From contig CP136063.1 of NCBI GenBank assembly GCA_032622095.1, forward strand, positions 282,961,426 to 283,025,425: DNA of 64,000 nucleotides, written 5' to 3'. A program made the translations under genes and the position numbers. The DNA comes from Siphonodentalium dalli (taxonomy: Eukaryota; Mollusca; Scaphopoda; Gadilida; Siphonodentaliidae). Below the pieces are notes generated by a model, which saw only the letters and a program-made list of their open reading frames with translations, was not told the DNA's origin and ran no database searches. Shown in pieces: positions 22,500 to 34,113 of the stretch. Position 1 is the first letter of the stretch, and the number at the start of each line of letters is the position of its first letter.

Positions 22500-22834
22500 T
22501 AAAATCGGAATCCTTAGTTTCACCCTTATGTTTTTTTTATGTGCGATATTTATATGAAATGCGCAGTAATGATTTTACTCAAGCCCACGTATATTCAGAC
22601 GCGTTCTGACAGCTTTGTTCGGTGCATAGATCTGTAGTTTTCTCTCGCTCTACAGGATTGTAATAGAATATATCACATTAAGGGTAACATTTTGATATAT
22701 CTCAAGAGTACAAAGTCGTTGTAAATACGGACTGACTCGTGATAATACATACGAGAATTTGGAATGTTAATTTGTATTGACACGAAATATAAGTACATAA
22801 TGAAAAATCAAATTTTAAAAGAATACAGTCATGC

Positions 22835-23146
22835 ATGGGATTAAAGCAATATTGGGAGGCCATGGGCATTAGCCCAAACTTCAAAGGAATGGAATGGAAC
22901 CCACAACTAGACTCTGACTCACATGATGATGTTGATATAATAAGCATGAAGAAAGAACTCTCCAAGTCGTTATCGAGAATAATCCCAATACATTATATCA
23001 AGGAACATTATGTGAAGAATATCAAACAATACCAAGTGAAGTTAAATGAGATCACTGATCGATGGGTGAGCTCAGGTAAAATACCTCACTATATTAAATA
23101 TGACCCGCCATCAGGGACGTTTCCAGGCGTGTTTTGGTACCGGTAA
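22835..23146 (+). CDS. Unknown 100-residue frame, 3' end replaced by hAT (unit 1)
   Basis: A lysine-rich frame with an N-terminal YWEAMGISPNFKGMEW and a helical stretch containing MKKELSKSLSRIIP and HYIKEHYVKNIKQYQVK. I do not recognise the family. The last nine codons belong to a hAT element that entered at 23,112. Removing the element and one 8-bp duplication joins the frame to codons YQIQS and a TAA just beyond 24,299, so the original product ended there. Identical in three units. It may be host-derived or retroelement-derived. Confidence 0.5.
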   Translation: MGLKQYWEAMGISPNFKGMEWNPQLDSDSHDDVDIISMKKELSKSLSRIIPIHYIKEHYVKNIKQYQVKLNEITDRWVSSGKIPHYIKYDPPSGTFPGVFWYR

Positions 23147-24291
23147 CCGGTATGGGCACCCAAACTAAAAGCGCCCAAAAAATTAAAATTAAAAAATTAA
23201 AAATTAAAAAAAAAATACTTTTGTTTTATTGAATAAAGTGTTCCTAACTCAGAAAAACTAAAACAGACTTACAATAAATCGTCAAATAAAGCATAAATTT
23301 GTCATTGTACGCATTTGTACGGCAATATTTTCGGTACGATCTTCAAACTTCGATCACGGAAACATTTTAAAGTGGGTCCCCCCCCCCTGGATTGGCAAAC
23401 AGAATAGTTGGTATACCATTCAACTGAGCTCGGATTTGGGCGGAATTAAGATTATTTACCCCATTATATGTGCAGCTAGGAGGATATCCCCGGATTATAA
23501 CAAGTACACATAAAATATAAAATGATCTTCCGACAATATTTACTATTGCCGTATTGGCCTTCCGTAGTTATTTTTATCAATTTAGTCGATAGTCTCCCTT
23601 TTAAAAGTTTTGAAAGTCTTAGATTTGAAATGGGTCGCCCAAGAACAACTGGTGGTAGTCACAATAAAACGTCAGCTACCTATAATTCTAAGCGAACAGA
23701 TAATGCCAAAAAATCAGAAGGACAGGCACAATGCATCAAAGATAATTTTAGGACTGCAAGTCATCCCGAAGCCCCGCCGATCGTTTCTGTAGATTGTAGT
23801 TCTGATTGTACAACAACCTCATCATCAACCTCCAGTGGTGCCACAACTTCGACTACTGTTGGTGCCGATGGTGACAATGAAACCGGTGCTGTGTCTAGTC
23901 ATAACAAACGACAAAGGCTTAATGCCAACGACGACACACCCGATTCAGAAAATTCATGCATGGATCAAGATGATCCTGACGGGAGAAAAGACAACAGACA
24001 AGCGAAATGGGAAATACAATTCCCATTTCTATGTTTTTCGGTCGCGAAAATGTCATGGACATGCAAAATATGCACTGTTAGTAAAAATGTATCAAATTGA
24101 CTTTCTAGCCAAGACATAAATAATGCTCCAGGAGGCCTCAGATTCACTCTCAGAGCACTGAAATTTGCTAAATTTCCAGGGGGAGGACCCCCGGACCCCC
24201 CTTATGCACCCCCAACTCAGGCATGCGGCCTTCGGATATGCCTTTGGCATATCAAACAGGTGTTCCCAAAAAAAACCTGGAAACTTCACTG
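23112..24291. mobile_element. hAT-type element, unit 1
   Basis: Left end CAGGGACGTTTCCAGGCGTG, right end (reversed) CAGTGAAGTTTCCAGG, with T-run and GG following in both. The perfect 8-bp duplication CCCGCCAT lies at 23,104-23,111 and 24,292-24,299. It carries one partial transposase-like frame. It was present before the unit was amplified, since all three units share it. Confidence 0.88.
23522..24100 (+). pseudogene. Truncated hAT transposase N-terminus, unit 1
   Basis: 192 codons; a more likely start is the internal Met at 23,630 (MGRPRTTGGSHN). Residues 90-150 are low-complexity, rich in Ser, Thr and Asp. Near the end, KWEIQFPFL then MSWTCKICT resemble the TTF/BED-type zinc-finger start of hAT transposases, where a W/F-rich stretch precedes CxxC. 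The frame stops straight after this, and the following sequence (GGGGGAGGACCCCCGGAC) is the usual non-coding 3' part of such elements. It lacks the catalytic core. The product could bind DNA but not transpose. Confidence 0.55.
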
Positions 24292-25015
24292 CCCGCCATA
24301 TCAAATCCAGTCGTAATTCAGGATTTTTTTTACCCTGTGCCAATGCATTCTCTTATATATGCGAGTCGACAATAGGTCGCCTCGCATATATAAGAGAATG
24401 CATTGGCCTAACAATTTTTTACAATTTTAATAATTTTTTCTTGTATTCTTTAACAATTTTATAATTTCACCCATACAGAGACCCAGACAAACATGAGCAG
24501 ACGACACTCTTCTATATGCTTCTATATATGTGTGGGGGTCCCTGCAGGGTAATGGATGTTTTTTATTTTATGTCCTAAAAATTGTAAGAAACATTTATTT
24601 ATAAAAAATGATAAAAAATTGTTAGGCCAATGCATTCTCTTATATATGCGAGGCGACCTATGTTCGACTCGAATATATAAGAGAATGTATAAAGTCCAGA
24701 TAAAGGGACCAATTGTCATTAATATAAAATGATTTATTAGCTCATTCCATAGCTTTCGGCCATAGGCCTTCGTCAGTGGAAAACGATTAACACAGTAAAG
24801 TCTACATGTTGCTCTGACATCAACTCATTCGTAAATTTACGAATGAGTTGATGTCAGAGCAACATGTAGACTTTACTGTGTTAATCGTTTTCCACTGACG
24901 AAGGCCTATGGCCGAAAGCTATGGAATGAGCTAATAAATCATTTTATATAAGAGAATGCATTGGCACAGGGTAAAAAAATCCCGACTTACGACTGGATTT
25001 GATATGGCGGGTCAC
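24290..25015. repeat. Nested inverted repeats around a 228-bp palindrome, unit 1
   Basis: Three layers are visible. The outer arms (about 24,292-24,358 and 24,949-25,014) are inverted copies covering CCGCCATATCAAATCCAGTC and the start of the hairpin. A 69-bp hairpin lies at 24,339-24,407, with a broken second one near 24,627. The core is the perfect palindrome described separately. The outer arm contains the end of the unknown frame, so the inverted copy duplicated local sequence. Confidence 0.85.
24722..24949. repeat. Perfect 228-bp palindrome, unit 1
   Basis: Two 114-base arms are exact reverse complements with no spacer, centred between 24,835 and 24,836 in GTAAATTTAC. Each arm contains CATAGCTTTCGGCCATAGGC. 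Equivalent palindromes are at 33,424-33,651 and 38,980-39,207. It is likely a fold-back element inserted into the second 69-bp hairpin. Confidence 0.95.
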
Positions 25016-25089
25016 ATATTATATATGAGTGGATCCTGCTGGATGCATCACGATAACATTTATTCATGACTCAAGTAAAGGAGGTGAGA

Positions 25090-25411
25090 ACCATTCCTTC
25101 ATGACTCAAGTAAAGGAGGTGAGAACCATTCCTTCTTTCCATGCACTGTTTATAAAAGCCTTGGAAAAGATATTAATGCTTTCCAAATAAATGTCAATCA
25201 AAATAGCCTACTATCATCAACCGGTGTGACAATTTTCATTGATGGATCAAGTCTTGGTAACCCTGGTCCCACAGGATGTGCAGCTGTATTTTATTTCACT
25301 TTGATTCTGGATGAACCTTTCATAATCAAAGAGAGCCTCTACAGAAACGGTTATAGTATTTTTGCTGAACTCAAAGCCTTTGAACTTTGTACAAAATTTC
25401 TCATTCTTTAA
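25090..25411 (+). pseudogene. RNase H fragment, unit 1/2 junction
   Basis: An open frame without a good Met; GTG at 25,226 is only the first possible start. It carries the first part of an RNase H fold: TIFIDGSSLGNPGPTGCAA has the first catalytic Asp (IFIDGS) and the GNPGP turn, and FAELKAFELC supplies the catalytic Glu. It ends at TAA when it runs into the 29-bp repeat, so the later catalytic Asp residues are missing. In retrotransposons this domain removes template RNA. Order RNase H then CX2C-H-C tail fits an I-clade-like non-LTR element, but the tail lies about 1 kb away with repeats between them. Confidence 0.75.
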
Positions 25412-26484
25412 TAGACCATGTGTCATATCATATTTTTTAATAGACCATTGTCATATCACATTCTTTAATAGACCATTGTCATATCACATTCTTTTATAGA
25501 CCATTTGTCATATCACATTCTTTAATAGACCATTTGTCATATCACATTCTTTAATTGACCATTTGTCATACCACATTCTTTAATAGACCATTTGTCATAT
25601 CACATTCTTTAATAGACCATTTGTCATATCACATTCTTTCGGTCTGTAAGCAGATGTGTGGGCGCCTTATTCAAATTCGGAATTCATCCATGATCGACGA
25701 ACTTCAAGGTCATCTTCCATCGAAAAAGTATATAAAAAATCATAAATACATACAGGAGGATTCTTTATATGGGCAGATGTGTGGTAGTACCGTATATATA
25801 TATATTTTTTTCTTATTATGATTGTATGTTTAAATGTTATAAGATAAGGGGGGGGGGAGGGGGGGGCTTGGGACCGTTCAAATTATTCCATCAGTTTGTT
25901 ACTTTGGAGGCAATTTTATGGTTAGATTTCGATTGTGAATTCAGACAGAATTGTAATTGAAATTAGGCAACACGTGCTTCTTGAATTTTTAAAACATTTG
26001 TTTTTTTACACATAAATAGCCTTCGTCCATATGAGTAGAGCACATACCTAAAAATTGAATTAAGAAAAAAGTGAATTATGTTTCTATATTTATAAAACGG
26101 CTTGCTTTATAGAAAACAGACTTCTTTTTCATGTGAGAAGAGCTATGTCGTCTGCATCTAAACTATCTACGCCCTTTGCATCTAAGCCATCTTTCAATCT
26201 AAGAACAAACTGGCCGATTTACATAATTTTGACTTTTTATTACACACCCATCCTACGCATAAAAGAAATACGTCAGTGCCAACCCGTGTGGTAATTCCTC
26301 TTAAACGACAGCGTATCGAAACCGTCTCTGCCATTGAGGAATCTCGTTCCAGTCCTACATCACCTCGTCGTCCAGTCGCCATTCCTCTTAAACGACAGCG
26401 TATCGAAACCGTCTCTGCCATTGAGGAATCTCGTTCCAGTCCTACATCACCTCGTCGTCCAGTCGCCATTAGGAGTAGGCAAAT

Positions 26485-27216
26485 ATGCATCTAACACTGC
26501 AGTTAGGGCGGAATTGGGTAGCTATCCACATCGACGCTATTTGTAGAATGGCCGCATATGCTATTAAAATTTCTAATAATGTTGACAGTAACTTGATCAG
26601 AAATGCCATGATTGAACAACGTTCACCCGGCGTTCAGAAATCAATATTCAAAACGACGGCAGCATTTGGGTTAAATATCACCGACGGCACACAAGTTGTC
26701 AAGAATCTTACTAACTTGAGACAGCAGTTACAATCCAACTATCATAACGACTTTATTTTTAATATGAGCGATGAAGCATCTAAAACAGGGAGTAACAAAC
26801 TACGGATGTATCGCATTTTCAAAACTACTTTTCAAATGGAACCTTACTTGCTCAATACCCAATACAATGAAGACAAAATAGCATTCACGAGATTAAGAAT
26901 AAGTAATCACGCCCTAGCGATAGAGCATGGTAGACATTACCAACCTCCGATACCCTTACCAGATAGAGTATGTACCTTTTGTTTCAATACAAAAAAGCAA
27001 ATAGAGGACGATGTTCACTTCATTATGGATTGTCCTCTTTACGCGTCACTGAGATCGGAATTATTTTCCATAATGGGAAATAATTACATAAATTTCCAAC
27101 TATTAGACAAAGAGTATCAATTCATAACTATTCTAGAAAACAGATGTCCTCGCATATGTGCGAAAATCTGCAACATGGTTAAACAATTCTTCAAACTCCG
27201 AACAGAACAGTGTTAA
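26485..27216 (+). pseudogene. Non-LTR retrotransposon C-terminal tail, copy 2
   Basis: Same 243 codons as copy 1, including the frameshifted start and the CX2CX11HX4C signature. First of three in the triplicated module. Confidence 0.75.
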
Positions 27217-28060
27217 ATCATTTCAGATTAATGAGCATAATAGATCTGAGAAACAAATCTTATTGAGATATACATTGATTATGGAATTACATGTATTGTG
27301 AATATTATAGGACAGTATGCTTGTACCCACATTGATACACCATTATAGGTAGTATGTGGTAGTACCGTATATATATATATTTTTTTCTTATTATGATTGT
27401 ATGTTTAAATGTTATAAGATAAGGGGGGGGGGGGAGGGGGGGCTTGGGACCGTTCAAATTATTCCATCAGTTTGTTACTTTGGAGGCAATTTTATGGTTA
27501 GATTTCGATTGTGAATTCAGACAGAATTGTAATTGAAATTAGGCAACACGTGCTTCTTGAATTTTTAAAACATTTGTTTTTTTACACATAAATAGCCTTC
27601 GTCCATATGAGTAGAGCACATACCTAAAAATTGAATTAAGAAAAAAGTGAATTATGTTTCTATATTTATAAAACGGCTTGCTTTATAGAAAACAGACTTC
27701 TTTTTCATGTGAGAAGAGCTATGTCGTCTGCATCTAAACTATCTACGCCCTTTGCATCTAAGCCATCTTTCAATCTAAGAACAAACTGGCCGATTTACAT
27801 AATTTTGACTTTTTATTACACACCCATCCTACGCATAAAAGAAATACGTCAGTGCCAACCCGTGTGGTAATTCCTCTTAAACGACAGCGTATCGAAACCG
27901 TCTCTGCCATTGAGGAATCTCGTTCCAGTCCTACATCACCTCGTCGTCCAGTCGCCATTCCTCTTAAACGACAGCGTATCGAAACCGTCTCTGCCATTGA
28001 GGAATCTCGTTCCAGTCCTACATCACCTCGTCGTCCAGTCGCCATTAGGAGTAGGCAAAT

Positions 28061-28792
28061 ATGCATCTAACACTGCAGTTAGGGCGGAATTGGGTAGCTA
28101 TCCACATCGACGCTATTTGTAGAATGGCCGCATATGCTATTAAAATTTCTAATAATGTTGACAGTAACTTGATCAGAAATGCCATGATTGAACAACGTTC
28201 ACCCGGCGTTCAGAAATCAATATTCAAAACGACGGCAGCATTTGGGTTAAATATCACCGACGGCACACAAGTTGTCAAGAATCTTACTAACTTGAGACAG
28301 CAGTTACAATCCAACTATCATAACGACTTTATTTTTAATATGAGCGATGAAGCATCTAAAACAGGGAGTAACAAACTACGGATGTATCGCATTTTCAAAA
28401 CTACTTTTCAAATGGAACCTTACTTGCTCAATACCCAATACAATGAAGACAAAATAGCATTCACGAGATTAAGAATAAGTAATCACGCCCTAGCGATAGA
28501 GCATGGTAGACATTACCAACCTCCGATACCCTTACCAGATAGAGTATGTACCTTTTGTTTCAATACAAAAAAGCAAATAGAGGACGATGTTCACTTCATT
28601 ATGGATTGTCCTCTTTACGCGTCACTGAGATCGGAATTATTTTCCATAATGGGAAATAATTACATAAATTTCCAACTATTAGACAAAGAGTATCAATTCA
28701 TAACTATTCTAGAAAACAGATGTCCTCGCATATGTGCGAAAATCTGCAACATGGTTAAACAATTCTTCAAACTCCGAACAGAACAGTGTTAA
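28061..28792 (+). pseudogene. Non-LTR retrotransposon C-terminal tail, copy 3
   Basis: Protein-identical to copies 1 and 2. Middle copy of the triplication. Confidence 0.75.
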
Positions 28793-29636
28793 ATCATTTC
28801 AGATTAATGAGCATAATAGATCTGAGAAACAAATCTTATTGAGATATACATTGATTATGGAATTACATGTATTGTGAATATTATAGGACAGTATGCTTGT
28901 ACCCACATTGATACACCATTATAGGTAGTATGTGGTAGTACCGTATATATATATATTTTTTTCTTATTATGATTGTATGTTTAAATGTTATAAGATAAGG
29001 GGGGGGGGGAGGGGGGGCTTGGGACCGTTCAAATTATTCCATCAGTTTGTTACTTTGGAGGCAATTTTATGGTTAGATTTCGATTGTGAATTCAGACAGA
29101 ATTGTAATTGAAATTAGGCAACACGTGCTTCTTGAATTTTTAAAACATTTGTTTTTTTTACACATAAATAGCCTTCGTCCATATGAGTAGAGCACATACC
29201 TAAAAATTGAATTAAGAAAAAAGTGAATTATGTTTCTATATTTATAAAACGGCTTGCTTTATAGAAAACAGACTTCTTTTTCATGTGAGAAGAGCTATGT
29301 CGTCTGCATCTAAACTATCTACGCCCTTTGCATCTAAGCCATCTTTCAATCTAAGAACAAACTGGCCGATTTACATAATTTTGACTTTTTATTACACACC
29401 CATCCTACGCATAAAAGAAATACGTCAGTGCCAACCCGTGTGGTAATTCCTCTTAAACGACAGCGTATCGAAACCGTCTCTGCCATTGAGGAATCTCGTT
29501 CCAGTCCTACATCACCTCGTCGTCCAGTCGCCATTCCTCTTAAACGACAGCGTATCGAAACCGTCTCTGCCATTGAGGAATCTCGTTCCAGTCCTACATC
29601 ACCTCGTCGTCCAGTCGCCATTAGGAGTAGGCAAAT

Positions 29637-30368
29637 ATGCATCTAACACTGCAGTTAGGGCGGAATTGGGTAGCTATCCACATCGACGCTATTTGTAGAA
29701 TGGCCGCATATGCTATTAAAATTTCTAATAATGTTGACAGTAACTTGATCAGAAATGCCATGATTGAACAACGTTCACCCGGCGTTCAGAAATCAATATT
29801 CAAAACGACGGCAGCATTTGGGTTAAATATCACCGACGGCACACAAGTTGTCAAGAATCTTACTAACTTGAGACAGCAGTTACAATCCAACTATCATAAC
29901 GACTTTATTTTTAATATGAGCGATGAAGCATCTAAAACAGGGAGTAACAAACTACGGATGTATCGCATTTTCAAAACTACTTTTCAAATGGAACCTTACT
30001 TGCTCAATACCCAATACAATGAAGACAAAATAGCATTCACGAGATTAAGAATAAGTAATCACGCCCTAGCGATAGAGCATGGTAGACATTACCAACCTCC
30101 GATACCCTTACCAGATAGAGTATGTACCTTTTGTTTCAATACAAAAAAGCAAATAGAGGACGATGTTCACTTCATTATGGATTGTCCTCTTTACGCGTCA
30201 CTGAGATCGGAATTATTTTCCATAATGGGAAATAATTACATAAATTTCCAACTATTAGACAAAGAGTATCAATTCATAACTATTCTAGAAAACAGATGTC
30301 CTCGCATATGTGCGAAAATCTGCAACATGGTTAAACAATTCTTCAAACTCCGAACAGAACAGTGTTAA
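29637..30368 (+). pseudogene. Non-LTR retrotransposon C-terminal tail, copy 4
   Basis: Protein-identical to the others. Third copy of the triplication, followed by the unit's normal 3' sequence (GCATGCTTAATTTCAC). Confidence 0.75.
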
Positions 30369-30773
30369 ATCATTTCAGATTAATGAGCATAATAGATCTG
30401 AGAAACAAATCTTATTGAGATATACATTGATTATGGAATTACATGTATTGTGAATATTATAGGACAGTATGCTTGTACCCACATTGATACACCATTATAG
30501 GTAGTATGTGGTAGTACCGTATATATATATATTTTTTTCTTATTATGATTGTATGTTTAAATGTTATAAGATAGCATGCTTAATTTCACATGTATTGTTA
30601 TAATATTGTTATAACCAGTATAATGTATTACACTGTATAGGGCAACCTACCCATGTGGGTGTTATTGCTATTACACATTATTATTATTATAACAAACTTA
30701 TCACACTGTGAAACTAAAATAAAGTGATAAATATCAATCTCCCCATGGGTCTCCCGACAACCTCCATTCAACC

Positions 30774-31209
30774 CTTTCAGTGCCACGAGCCGATCTGATC
30801 TGCCCTAATTTACGGTTTTAAAAACGGCCCTAAAAAATAATTTTAAAACAAATTAGTTTTTTTTAAAGATTTTTTTGGGTATGTATAAGCATGCTATAGC
30901 AAATTTAAAAACAAACTGGATAAAACCTTAGGGGCATGTTATAACTCAAAACTATCACCAAGTATTCATAATAATAATTTTTATGCCCATGAAAAACCTA
31001 AGATTCCCTGGCACTAAACCTACAAAATAAGTCTGTTAAAGAATATAAGAAAAAATTATTAAAATTGTACAAAATTGTACAAAATAATAACAAATGATGA
31101 AAAATTGTTAGGCCAATGCGTTCTCTTATATATGAGAGGCGACCTAAGAGAATGCATTGGAACAGGGTATATGGGTTGATACAAAAATCGGAGCTGGCAC
31201 TTAAAGGGT
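30774..31209. mobile_element. Family B TTAA-type element, unit 2
   Basis: Same ends and degraded hairpin as at 22,064-22,499. Near 31,230 a C/A change distinguishes this unit (TAGTTTAACCC instead of TAGTTTCACCC). Confidence 0.65.
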
Positions 31210-31544
31210 TAAAATCGGAATCCTTAGTTTAACCCTTATGTTTTTTTTATGTGCGATATTTATATGAAATGCGCAGTAATGATTTTACTCAAGCCCACGT
31301 ATATTCAGACGCGTTCTGACAGCTTTGTTCGGTGCATAGATCTGTAGTTTTCTCTCGCTCTACAGGATTGTAATAGAATATATCACATTAAGGGTAACAT
31401 TTTGATATATCTCAAGAGTACAAAGTCGTTGTAAATACGGACTGACTCGTGATAATACATACGAGAATTTGGAATGTTAATTTGTATTGACACGAAATAT
31501 AAGTACATAATGAAAAATCAAATTTTAAAAGAATACAGTCATGC

Positions 31545-31856
31545 ATGGGATTAAAGCAATATTGGGAGGCCATGGGCATTAGCCCAAACTTCAAAGGAAT
31601 GGAATGGAACCCACAACTAGACTCTGACTCACATGATGATGTTGATATAATAAGCATGAAGAAAGAACTCTCCAAGTCGTTATCGAGAATAATCCCAATA
31701 CATTATATCAAGGAACATTATGTGAAGAATATCAAACAATACCAAGTGAAGTTAAATGAGATCACTGATCGATGGGTGAGCTCAGGTAAAATACCTCACT
31801 ATATTAAATATGACCCGCCATCAGGGACGTTTCCAGGCGTGTTTTGGTACCGGTAA
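31545..31856 (+). CDS. Unknown frame cut by hAT, unit 2
   Basis: Identical to 22,835-23,146. Native sequence ends at the hAT insertion point (31,821). Confidence 0.5.
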   Translation: MGLKQYWEAMGISPNFKGMEWNPQLDSDSHDDVDIISMKKELSKSLSRIIPIHYIKEHYVKNIKQYQVKLNEITDRWVSSGKIPHYIKYDPPSGTFPGVFWYR

Positions 31857-33003
31857 CCGGTATGGGCACCCAAACTAAAAGCGCCCAAAAAATTAAAATT
31901 AAAAAATTAAAAATTAAAAAAAAAATACTTTTGTTTTATTGAATAAAGTGTTCCTAACTCAGAAAAACTAAAACAGACTTACAATAAATCGTCAAATAAA
32001 GCATAAATTTGTCATTGTACGCATTTGTACGGCAATATTTTCGGTACGATCTTCAAACTTCGATCACGGAAACATTTTAAAGTGGGTCCCCCCCCCCCCT
32101 GGATTGGCAAACAGAATAGTTGGTATACCATTCAACTGAGCTCGGATTTGGGCGGAATTAAGATTATTTACCCCATTATATGTGCAGCTAGGAGGATATC
32201 CCCGGATTATAACAAGTACACATAAAATATAAAATGATCTTCCGACAATATTTACTATTGCCGTATTGGCCTTCCGTAGTTATTTTTATCAATTTAGTCG
32301 ATAGTCTCCCTTTTAAAAGTTTTGAAAGTCTTAGATTTGAAATGGGTCGCCCAAGAACAACTGGTGGTAGTCACAATAAAACGTCAGCTACCTATAATTC
32401 TAAGCGAACAGATAATGCCAAAAAATCAGAAGGACAGGCACAATGCATCAAAGATAATTTTAGGACTGCAAGTCATCCCGAAGCCCCGCCGATCGTTTCT
32501 GTAGATTGTAGTTCTGATTGTACAACAACCTCATCATCAACCTCCAGTGGTGCCACAACTTCGACTACTGTTGGTGCCGATGGTGACAATGAAACCGGTG
32601 CTGTGTCTAGTCATAACAAACGACAAAGGCTTAATGCCAACGACGACACACCCGATTCAGAAAATTCATGCATGGATCAAGATGATCCTGACGGGAGAAA
32701 AGACAACAGACAAGCGAAATGGGAAATACAATTCCCATTTCTATGTTTTTCGGTCGCGAAAATGTCATGGACATGCAAAATATGCACTGTTAGTAAAAAT
32801 GTATCAAATTGACTTTCTAGCCAAGACATAAATAATGCTCCAGGAGGCCTCAGATTCACTCTCAGAGCACTGAAATTTGCTAAATTTCCAGGGGGAGGAC
32901 CCCCGGACCCCCCTTATGCACCCCCAACTCAGGCATGCGGCCTTCGGATATGCCTTTGGCATATCAAACAGGTGTTCCCAAAAAAAACCTGGAAACTTCA
33001 CTG
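31822..33003. mobile_element. hAT-type element, unit 2
   Basis: Same ends; CCCGCCAT duplications at 31,814-31,821 and 33,004-33,011. Two bases longer than in unit 1 because of a poly-C run. Confidence 0.88.
32234..32812 (+). pseudogene. Truncated hAT transposase N-terminus, unit 2
   Basis: Same 192 codons as at 23,522-24,100. Confidence 0.55.
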
Positions 33004-33423
33004 CCCGCCATATCAAATCCAGTCGTAATTCAGGATTTTTTTTACCCTGTGCCAATGCATTCTCTTATATATGCGAGTCGACAATAGGTCGCCTCGCATA
33101 TATAAGAGAATGCATTGGCCTAACAATTTTTTACAATTTTAATAATTTTTTCTTGTATTCTTTAACAATTTTATAATTTCACCCATACAGAGACCCAGAC
33201 AAACATGAGCAGACGACACTCTTCTATATATGTGTGGGGGTCCCTGCAGGGTAATGGATGTTTTTTATTTTATGTCCTAAAAATTGTAAGAAACATTTAT
33301 TTATAAAAAATGATAAAAAATTGTTAGGCCAATGCATTCTCTTATATATGCGAGGCGACCTATGTTCGACTCGAATATATAAGAGAATGTATAAAGTCCA
33401 GATAAAGGGACCAATTGTCATTA

Positions 33424-33651
33424 ATATAAAATGATTTATTAGCTCATTCCATAGCTTTCGGCCATAGGCCTTCGTCAGTGGAAAACGATTAACACAGTAA
33501 AGTCTACATGTTGCTCTGACATCAACTCATTCGTAAATTTACGAATGAGTTGATGTCAGAGCAACATGTAGACTTTACTGTGTTAATCGTTTTCCACTGA
33601 CGAAGGCCTATGGCCGAAAGCTATGGAATGAGCTAATAAATCATTTTATAT
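33424..33651. repeat. Perfect 228-bp palindrome, unit 2
   Basis: Same arms as the unit 1 palindrome, centre between 33,537 and 33,538. The sequence just before it lacks ten bases present in units 1 and 3 (CTTCTATATG near 33,220). Confidence 0.95.
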
Positions 33652-33791
33652 AAGAGAATGCATTGGCACAGGGTAAAAAAATCCCGACTTACGACTGGAT
33701 TTGATATGGCGGGTCACATATTATATATGAGTGGATCCTGCTGGATGCATCACGATAACATTTATTCATGACTCAAGTAAAGGAGGTGAGA

Positions 33792-34113
33792 ACCATTCCT
33801 TCATGACTCAAGTAAAGGAGGTGAGAACCATTCCTTCTTTCCATGCACTGTTTATAAAAGCCTTGGAAAAGATATTAATGCTTTCCAAATAAATGTCAAT
33901 CAAAATAGCCTACTATCATCAACCGGTGTGACAATTTTCATTGATGGATCAAGTCTTGGTAACCCTGGTCCCACAGGATGTGCAGCTGTATTTTATTTCA
34001 CTTTGATTCTGGATGAACCTTTCATAATCAAAGAGAGCCTCTACAGAAACGGTTATAGTATTTTTGCTGAACTCAAAGCCTTTGAACTTTGTACAAAATT
34101 TCTCATTCTTTAA
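33792..34113 (+). pseudogene. RNase H fragment, unit 2/3 junction
   Basis: Same as 25,090-25,411: DGS and AELKA catalytic motifs kept, C-terminal half replaced by the 29-bp repeat. Confidence 0.75.

Larger units (their letters stand above)
25780..30506 (+). repeat. Triplicated 1,576-bp module (unit 2)
   Basis: Copies 25,780-27,354, 27,355-28,930 and 28,931-30,506 are nearly identical, differing mainly in poly-G length. Each begins at the TGTGGTAGTACCG direct repeat. The period equals the spacing of the direct repeats that bound the single module in units 1 and 3, as expected from unequal crossing-over between them. Confidence 0.95.

Noticed and set aside
24722-24949. Palindrome as a cloning or foldback sequencing artefact
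   Set aside because: Seen identically in three units with extra nested flanks; an artefact in each is unlikely, though long-read confirmation would help.
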